A DNA stretch of 9,703 nucleotides from RUG14300 sp964619685 (lineage in GTDB: Bacteria; Bacillota; Clostridia; Christensenellales; CAG-1252). How positions within the stretch are numbered: the stretch's first letter is position 1; every line of letters starts with the position of its first letter. Below are positions 4,985 through 9,703 of this stretch, piece by piece. The position numbers were made by a program, and so were the translations under genes. A model generated the notes under the pieces. That model worked only from the letters and a program-made list of their open reading frames with translations, ran no database searches and was not told the origin of the DNA. The stretch spans positions 1 to 9,703 of the forward strand of contig CAZUET010000069.1 in NCBI GenBank assembly GCA_964619685.1, in the 5' to 3' direction.

Positions 4985-5959
4985 ATGAATTGCAGGGTTA
5001 GATTGTCGACCTTACGAAAGAATGTCAAAAAGCTTGAATATCCAGTTGCGTTAATGGTTAAGGCTAATGCTTACGGACACGGAATGCCCCTTGTAAGAGC
5101 GGTGGCGGATATGGTTACAGCATTCGGTGTTGCTACCGAATTAGAGGGAGTGAGGCTTAGAGAATATACCGATAAGCCCATTCTTATAACCGCACCCAAT
5201 ATAAAAATGAGTGCTTTATATCAAAAATACGCATTGACGCCTATGGTGAGTGATGTATGTCATTTGATAGCAATCAATGAATACTCGTCAAAGACGGTCA
5301 GAGTGCATCTCAAGGTGGATAGTGGAATGGGGCGATTCGGGTGTAAAACGCTAAAGGAAACTGCACTAATGCTATTATCGGCTAAAAGACTGCCAAAGGT
5401 GGAAATTAGCGGAATTTGTACTCATTTTTCATCAATCGAAGCAAAAGAAAGTGAAATTAGAGTGTTTGATAGACATATCGAGCTTGCCGAAAATCAATTT
5501 GGACGCCTATTAAGGCATGCCGCAGCGTCAGGTACATCTAAGGGTGATAAATACGATATGCGTAGAATAGGCTTCACTGCTTATTCCGATGTCTTGAGCG
5601 TAACTACAACGATTGCATTAGTCAAAACACTTCGTTCAGGCGAGCGTGCAGGGTATAACGGAATATATGAGGCAAAAGAAAAAACCAAAATTGCAATAGT
5701 ATACGGCGGTTATGCTGACGGTATTCCCCGTAACTGTATTGGCTTTAAGGTCAAAATCCGTGAAAAGTATCATCCAATCGTGGCGGTTTGTATGGATACA
5801 TTTATTGTAGAATTGTCTTGTACTGCCGAGGTCGGTGACGAGGTTATCGTAATAAAAGGGCTAAAAAGCGTCTTGACCCTTGCCGAAGCGAGCGGTAGGA
5901 TTCCCTACGAAATTTATGTAGGCTTGACAGGACGATGTAAATTTGAATATATAGAATAA
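4985..5959 (+). CDS. alr: Alanine racemase (PLP-dependent)
   Basis: The enzyme converts L-alanine to D-alanine for peptidoglycan in the cytoplasm. The N-terminal TIM barrel carries the PLP lysine in VKANAYGHG (K26). Next come HLKVDSGMGRFG, with the position of the carbamylated Lys (K110) and Arg (R117), THFSS, and the R-x-G segment MRRIGFTAY (R194). The C-terminal beta domain has the catalytic-tyrosine segment AGYNGIY (Y224), GGYADGIPR and VCMDTFIVE (M270, D271). The 324-residue length is below the usual 360-390, with a short N-terminus and several trimmed loops, but the active-site set is complete. The ATG at 4985 has no SD and lies 34 nt after the previous stop. An in-frame upstream extension reaches the stop at 4949 without a better start. 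A TATCAT box at 4974-4979, 5 nt before the ATG, could supply an internal leaderless start. Confidence 0.9.
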   Translation: MNCRVRLSTLRKNVKKLEYPVALMVKANAYGHGMPLVRAVADMVTAFGVATELEGVRLREYTDKPILITAPNIKMSALYQKYALTPMVSDVCHLIAINEYSSKTVRVHLKVDSGMGRFGCKTLKETALMLLSAKRLPKVEISGICTHFSSIEAKESEIRVFDRHIELAENQFGRLLRHAAASGTSKGDKYDMRRIGFTAYSDVLSVTTTIALVKTLRSGERAGYNGIYEAKEKTKIAIVYGGYADGIPRNCIGFKVKIREKYHPIVAVCMDTFIVELSCTAEVGDEVIVIKGLKSVLTLAEASGRIPYEIYVGLTGRCKFEYIE

Positions 5960-5969
5960 AGGATAAAAA

Positions 5970-6500
5970 ATGAGAATTGTAGGTGGTAAACACAAAGGAA
6001 GAAAACTGTATTCGCCTGTCGATGACGATGTAAGACCGACATTGGATAAGGTGCGTGAAAGTCTGTTCAATATACTCGGACAGTATATAAGCGGAACATT
6101 TTACGATCTATTCGGAGGAAGTGGTGCGGTAGGAATCGAAGCTTATTCAAGAGGTGCAACAGTCACCATTAACGACGGAGCTAAAAAAAGTGTTGATATA
6201 ATTCGTAAGAATGTTGCTCTTGTTACCGATAAGGATATTAAGGTAACCAATTACGATTATAAGACCGCCATTAAGCTTGAAAAAAAAGCCTTTAATTATA
6301 TTTTTCTTGATCCGCCCTATAAACTCGACATTCAGCCCGTTGTGGACGAGCTGTTAAATAAAGGACTTATAAATGATGATACAGTGGTTATCTACGAGCA
6401 TAATAGCGATAAATCTAATGAGATAAGCGGACTTACTCTAAATGACTCTCGTAAATACGGATATTGTATAATATCATTTTATAAAAAGGAGAAATGCTGA
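5970..6500 (+). CDS. rsmD: 16S rRNA (guanine966-N2)-methyltransferase RsmD
   Basis: RsmD methylates G966 of 16S rRNA in the assembled small subunit, using S-adenosylmethionine. The 176-residue protein shows the family start MRIVGGKHKGRKL and VRPTLDKVRESLFNIL (21-36). The SAM-binding motif I is DLFGGSGAVGIEA (46-58), and the catalytic LDPPY is at 113-117. The usual T-T-D/R before the VRE helix reads TLDK here, a mild variation. The start follows an AAGGA site and lies 10 nt after alr. Its stop TGA shares one base with the likely coaD start (TGATG). The rsmD-coaD pair is conserved in Firmicutes. Confidence 0.96.
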   Translation: MRIVGGKHKGRKLYSPVDDDVRPTLDKVRESLFNILGQYISGTFYDLFGGSGAVGIEAYSRGATVTINDGAKKSVDIIRKNVALVTDKDIKVTNYDYKTAIKLEKKAFNYIFLDPPYKLDIQPVVDELLNKGLINDDTVVIYEHNSDKSNEISGLTLNDSRKYGYCIISFYKKEKC

Positions 6501-6982
6501 TGAAAAAGTGTATGGTGACAGGAAGCTTTGATCCATTTACCAAAGGACATTTGGATATGGTTCGTCGTGCGTGCAAGTTGTTTGATAAGGTGTACATTGC
6601 TATACTTGTCAACCCCTCTAAGAAGTATCTATTTAATGTAGAGGATAGAATTGCAATTATCAGAAAGACCTGTGAGGGCTTAGATAACATTGCGGTCATA
6701 TCTTATGCAGGCTTGACGATAAATATCGCTCACGAGCTTGAGGTTGATTGTTTGATTAGAGGTATTCGTTCGGAAAGTGATCTCGATTATGAAATCGAAA
6801 TGTCCGAATACAACTTAGGAGAAGGCGGTGTAGATACCGTATGCTTCCTTAGTAATAAGATGTCATTCATTTCGTCTACAGAGGTTAGACGTCGCATAGT
6901 GGCAAAGGAACCGCTTAACGGCTTTATTGCCGATAATGCTATCGAATTAGTAGAGGAATTGTACGAGCGTCATATTCGTTAG
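6500..6982 (+). CDS. coaD: Phosphopantetheine adenylyltransferase
   Basis: CoaD transfers AMP from ATP to 4'-phosphopantetheine, the penultimate step of coenzyme A synthesis. The cytoplasmic protein shows GSFDPFTKGH (8-17) with the T/H-x-G-H nucleotidyltransferase signature, then IRGIRSESDLDYE, and the C-terminal ISSTEVRR. It is 160 residues from the ATG at 6500, the family's normal length. Another ATG at 6494 would add two residues, but the AAGGAG site at 6486-6491 is only 2 nt before it and 8 nt before 6500, so 6500 is preferred. Its stop TAG (6980-6982) overlaps the stop of the convergent ylbJ gene, and no terminator is visible between them. Confidence 0.96.
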   Translation: MKKCMVTGSFDPFTKGHLDMVRRACKLFDKVYIAILVNPSKKYLFNVEDRIAIIRKTCEGLDNIAVISYAGLTINIAHELEVDCLIRGIRSESDLDYEIEMSEYNLGEGGVDTVCFLSNKMSFISSTEVRRRIVAKEPLNGFIADNAIELVEELYERHIR

Positions 6983-7965
6983 GTAAGTAAAAGCAATCCT
7001 AACGGTAGAGCAAGCGTGAATGAGATGACCGCTTGAGAGAGCTTGCGTAAAACTAATTCGCCAAAGGTGATTCCGCATTCGCTTAGGTAGCTCATTGACT
7101 GCATTGCTATACCTATACCACCAAACGATATCATAAACGACGCTAAACAAGCATTGAATACGGTTGCACCCGATACCGAGAGCATCTTACAACCTCTCGT
7201 CATTTCGACTATGCCCGAAAGGAGTGCTAAACTCTGTTCTTGACTAAGAAAGGGCTTTGTCAGACCTGTAATAGCTTCTATAATGCCGATATCGTCAAGC
7301 ATATCTATTAGGATATTAAATAGCGTGATAAAACCGCCTACCTGTAATACACCTATAATACTGCCTTTAATTATATTTGGAAGTTTATCGGGTGTGGTAT
7401 TTGTGTGTGTTGTTTTACTATCACAATGCTTGTTTTTATATAAAAAGCCGTTAATTAAGGCGGATAGATAATTGGTTATCAATAATACAACGGTGAATCG
7501 ACTGTTACAAAAGAAGCTGTTGACCGTTCCTAATATAAAAATAGGACCGCTCGACGAACAAAATGATGTGATACACAATGCATCGCTCCTATCTATCAAG
7601 CCACTGCGGTAACCATCGGCGGTAAGGCTTGCACCTATAGGATAGCCTGAGATCATATTCATTGCGAGTATATATCCCGATATATCGGGTGCATTGTATA
7701 GTTTCCTGATTGGCTTTGAAAGCACTTTACCGAGTGCTGACGAAGCACCTAATGAATTAAGTACCTTGCTAATAAAGAAAAAGGGGAAAAGAACGGGCAA
7801 AACACTCTTTGTAAAAAGGGTAAGTCCGTTTAAAAATGAAACCGAGTATCTGTCGGGGTGCAGTATGAATAAGATAAGTGTGCCTATACAGATGATAAGC
7901 TTAATTGCTTTACTGCAATAGATGCCGATTTTGTTAAGCTTTAATGTGGTTGTTATGATAGACAT
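6979..7965 (-). CDS. ylbJ: YlbJ-like sporulation integral membrane protein (nucleoside-recognition gate domain)
   Basis: This 328-residue polytopic membrane protein has about seven or eight hydrophobic segments (near 20-36, 48-67, 97-113, 139-152, 157-175, 203-221, 268-290 and 311-327). The gate-type signature MISGYPIGASLTADGYRSGL (104-123) and TSFCSSSGPIFILGTV (133-148) match YlbJ proteins, whose B. subtilis member is made in the mother cell under sigma E and is needed for proper spore formation; the transported substrate is unknown. It is somewhat shorter than B. subtilis YlbJ. No SD precedes the ATG. A TAAAAT box (7976-7971) ends 5 nt before it. The surrounding CTATAAA...AATAAAAT arrangement loosely resembles a sigma-E promoter, but the match is weak. 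The position between coaD and tmcAL agrees with the Firmicutes ylb cluster. Confidence 0.88.
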   Translation of the reverse strand: MSIITTTLKLNKIGIYCSKAIKLIICIGTLILFILHPDRYSVSFLNGLTLFTKSVLPVLFPFFFISKVLNSLGASSALGKVLSKPIRKLYNAPDISGYILAMNMISGYPIGASLTADGYRSGLIDRSDALCITSFCSSSGPIFILGTVNSFFCNSRFTVVLLITNYLSALINGFLYKNKHCDSKTTHTNTTPDKLPNIIKGSIIGVLQVGGFITLFNILIDMLDDIGIIEAITGLTKPFLSQEQSLALLSGIVEMTRGCKMLSVSGATVFNACLASFMISFGGIGIAMQSMSYLSECGITFGELVLRKLSQAVISFTLALPLGLLLLT

Positions 7966-8026
7966 AGAAAATTTTATTGTTTTCCCAACTTTTATAGAAC
8001 TATAATTATTAAGTTAAAATTAAATC

Positions 8027-8055
8027 TTGACAAAGGAAGCATTATTTTATATAAT
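8027..8055 (+). promoter_or_regulatory. Strong promoter of the 8064 gene, near-leaderless
   Basis: TTGACA (8027-8032), a 17-nt spacer and TATAAT (8050-8055) form a perfect consensus promoter. The ATG at 8064 follows after 8 nt, so the leader would be 0-2 nt. No SD lies between the -10 box and the start codon; the GGAAG at 8036-8040 is too far upstream and would not be transcribed. Confidence 0.85.
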
Positions 8056-8063
8056 ATAAACAA

Positions 8064-8408
8064 ATGAAAACTGACTTTGAGAATAAAGAAAACGATATTG
8101 TAGCTTCGGATGAAGTCGATATCGATAATAATCTTGATAATAAGACTCCTATTCATTTAAATGAAGAGGAGATTTATGTCGAGTCTTTGTCTAAAAAGGA
8201 TCGTAAAGAGTACGAAAAACGTAAAAAAGAACTTCGCCGTTCTCAATGGATGAGCGAGTATTGGATAATCATTGTTTTAGCGGTTGCCTTGTTGGTGGTC
8301 GTTACGGCATTGGTAATGATCAATCAGATAAAGGAATTTACTTCATACGGAATGGTTGAAAGAGTATTTGATACCGTTTCATATCTATTAACACGGCTTT
8401 ATTGGTAG
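8064..8408 (+). CDS. Unidentified small protein with one membrane helix
   Basis: This 114-residue protein is not recognised. Residues 1-40 are strongly acidic and probably disordered. Residues 41-62 are rich in Lys/Arg/Glu (KKDRKEYEKRKKELRR) and likely helical. One hydrophobic helix spans about 67-87, and a short amphipathic tail ends in TRLYW. The positive residues before the helix suggest that the long N-terminus stays in the cytoplasm with the tail outside. The gene has a consensus promoter of its own, diverges from ylbJ across a 98-bp gap and ends at a clear terminator, so it is a genuine monocistronic gene. Small one-helix proteins of this shape occur among cell-division and envelope factors, but nothing here fixes a function. 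Confidence 0.75.
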   Translation: MKTDFENKENDIVASDEVDIDNNLDNKTPIHLNEEEIYVESLSKKDRKEYEKRKKELRRSQWMSEYWIIIVLAVALLVVVTALVMINQIKEFTSYGMVERVFDTVSYLLTRLYW

Positions 8409-8430
8409 ATTAGTTTTTGTAAATATTAGT

Positions 8431-8461
8431 AAAAAAAGTATGTTTCGCACATACTTTTTTT
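8431..8461. terminator. Bidirectional intrinsic terminator
   Basis: AAAAAAAGTATGT (8431-8443) pairs with ACATACTTTTTTT (8449-8461) around the 5-nt loop TTCGC. There are seven T at the 3' side on both strands. It serves the 8064 gene rightward and tmcAL leftward. Confidence 0.9.
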
Positions 8462-8488
8462 AATACCCAAAATAGTTTTTTTGTCCTA

Positions 8489-9655
8489 TTATTCATTCTC
8501 ATCTAATGGATTGACTACTCTTACTCGTCCTAATGTATCTCCGTTGTATAGAAAATAGACCTGTTGCGAAAGTGCTGTATACTTTGCTTGTGTTATTTTT
8601 TCACGCTTATTATTTACCTCTATTTGTGAAACATATATAGTGGCTTTTATCTTTCCTAAAATAGTTCTACTAAATTTACTAAGTCCCAAAATATGGAATA
8701 AGGGCGGTTCTTTTATGCATTTATTAAATTCGTCGGTTGTGACATTAAGTAAAATATTTGTAAGTATTCTTTGTACTCTTGCTCTTGAAAAATGTCCTGA
8801 GACTAAGCTATCTACAAATGATTCGTAATCATAAGCAAATCTTGCTTTATTTTTTATTCGATTTTCAAAGCCTTCGCACATATCATAGATCTTACTTAGT
8901 TCTTCGGTGCTTGTGTTGTATATTTTATAGAGTAGCGAGCTAAAATAATCTTTAGGCTGTCTATTTTGTAGCATTTCTAACGTGTCTAAGGGTATATAAG
9001 GCTTAATTGCTTTCCAATCGTGGCATTTACTTCTTATAGCCGATGCAGACATAAATTCGCCATTGACCTCGTTATCTTTATAGTCGCCCAAGCGTTTATG
9101 GGTAACAAGTGTGTATTTATAATTGGCAAGAATGTTAAATTTGACATATTCGATTGCCAAAATATTATTTGGAGTGGTGATATCTACAATTTCGATATTG
9201 TTTACCTTTGCATAATTTTCAAGAGCGTTTTGTCTTGCCTTTGCAAAGCTGTATCCTTCGTCTAAACGACGTCTAAGCATTGTTTTGAACTCGATAGGCT
9301 CATCAATGAGTATCCTTGCGGTACGGTAGAGCATATCGATATCTCCGCATTCCGAACCGAAGCTAAGAGTTATCTCACCGTCGATAAAATCGAGCATTCT
9401 AAACGCTCCGTATGCATATTTATCGGCAGGGGCAAAAGCGAAGGGTGCAGGTATTTCAAATACTGCGTCCGCACCGTGATGAATTGCCAACTCGGCTCTT
9501 TTGTACTTATCCAAGATAGCAGGCTCGCCACGCTGAACAAAAGCACCGCTCATAAGAACTATGATAGGGTTACCCAACTCACGAGCTTTGTTTAGGTGAT
9601 ATATGTGACCGTTATGTAACGGATTATATTCTGCGATTATGACTGTATATTTCAT
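8489..9655 (-). CDS. tmcAL: tRNA(Met) cytidine acetate ligase
   Basis: TmcAL (formerly YlbM) activates acetate with ATP and acetylates the wobble cytidine C34 of elongator tRNA-Met (ac4C), helping accurate AUG decoding. The 388-residue length is normal. The N-terminal nucleotidyltransferase fold shows IIAEYNPLHNGHIYHL (6-21) with H14-N-G-H17, then MSGAFVQRGEPAI (35-47), GADAVFEIP (61-69) and TPNNILAIEY (161-170). Further motifs are MSASAIR (202-208), EGFENRIK (261-268) and the RNA-side SRARVQRIL (290-298). The ATG at 9655 has GGTGA 7 nt or so upstream, and it overlaps the stop of a possible six-codon leader ORF. The gene ends at the terminator 8431-8461. Confidence 0.96.
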   Translation of the reverse strand: MKYTVIIAEYNPLHNGHIYHLNKARELGNPIIVLMSGAFVQRGEPAILDKYKRAELAIHHGADAVFEIPAPFAFAPADKYAYGAFRMLDFIDGEITLSFGSECGDIDMLYRTARILIDEPIEFKTMLRRRLDEGYSFAKARQNALENYAKVNNIEIVDITTPNNILAIEYVKFNILANYKYTLVTHKRLGDYKDNEVNGEFMSASAIRSKCHDWKAIKPYIPLDTLEMLQNRQPKDYFSSLLYKIYNTSTEELSKIYDMCEGFENRIKNKARFAYDYESFVDSLVSGHFSRARVQRILTNILLNVTTDEFNKCIKEPPLFHILGLSKFSRTILGKIKATIYVSQIEVNNKREKITQAKYTALSQQVYFLYNGDTLGRVRVVNPLDENE

Positions 9656-9675
9656 TAATTTTCACCAAAAAACAT
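9655..9675 (-). other. Possible six-codon leader ORF before tmcAL
   Basis: On the minus strand an ATG at 9675 follows a good SD (AAAGGA, 5 nt spacing) and encodes MFFGEN. Its TAA overlaps the tmcAL start in TAATG. The tmcAL SD (GGTGA) lies inside it. This layout would allow termination-reinitiation coupling. With only 28 bases left in the window and such a short frame, chance is a real alternative. Confidence 0.3.
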
Positions 9676-9703
9676 TTTTTCCTTTACAATATCGATTTAT
9701 TAT

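Noticed and set aside
4765..5028. Minus-strand open frame across the IorB-like/alr junction
   Set aside because: It overlaps two supported genes, shows no motif and has no SD.
7966..8000. Sigma-E promoter upstream of ylbJ
   Set aside because: AATAAAAT and CTATAAA are only loose matches with spacing slightly too short, so it is not listed as a feature although the gene family is under sigma E in B. subtilis.

Overview
The window looks like a chromosomal segment of a low-GC Gram-positive anaerobe, most likely a member of the Clostridia. The reasons are AT-rich codon use, many AAGGA-type ribosome binding sites, CCA-encoding tRNA genes, and the Firmicutes neighbourhood rsmD-coaD-ylbJ-tmcAL(ylbM). 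YlbJ is a sporulation-associated membrane protein, so the lineage probably forms spores or once did. The species cannot be named from the sequence.

Left end (1-765): a gene-poor, decayed stretch. It holds a strong intrinsic terminator at 180-203, a truncated and frameshifted tyrosine-integrase N-terminus (342-612), two degenerate 46-bp direct repeats, and then the terminator of a tRNA operon. An integrase remnant pointing at the 3' end of tRNA-Leu looks like the scar of an integrated element.

tRNA operon (766-1358, minus strand): a near-consensus promoter (TTGACA-17-TAATAT) drives Gly(TCC)-Arg(TCT)-His(GTG)-Gln(TTG)-Lys(TTT)-Leu(TAG). Upstream on the same strand are rdgB (XTP/dITP pyrophosphatase) and a YfcE-like phosphodiesterase gene that is frameshifted at a run of ten A. 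No terminator separates this pair from the tRNA operon.

Plus-strand operon (2589-6982): a small two-helix membrane protein, a shortened and divergent pair resembling indolepyruvate:ferredoxin oxidoreductase IorA/IorB, an alanine racemase, rsmD and coaD. Several of these genes overlap or nearly touch, so they are probably co-transcribed. The IorA/IorB-like pair has lost the recognisable thiamine-diphosphate and ferredoxin elements while its reading frames stay open. It is the most unusual protein-level content here.

Right end (6979-9703): ylbJ (minus) converges on coaD with overlapping stop codons. A small unidentified one-helix membrane protein diverges from ylbJ. tmcAL (minus) follows behind a shared bidirectional terminator.

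A recurring pattern is the placement of start codons 5-8 nt after a -10 box with no Shine-Dalgarno sequence. It is clearest for rdgB and the 2589 gene (both exactly 6 nt) and the 8064 gene (8 nt), and weaker for ylbJ and alr. This suggests that leaderless mRNAs are common in this organism alongside normal SD-led genes. No CRISPR array, insertion sequence, riboswitch or clear defence system was seen.
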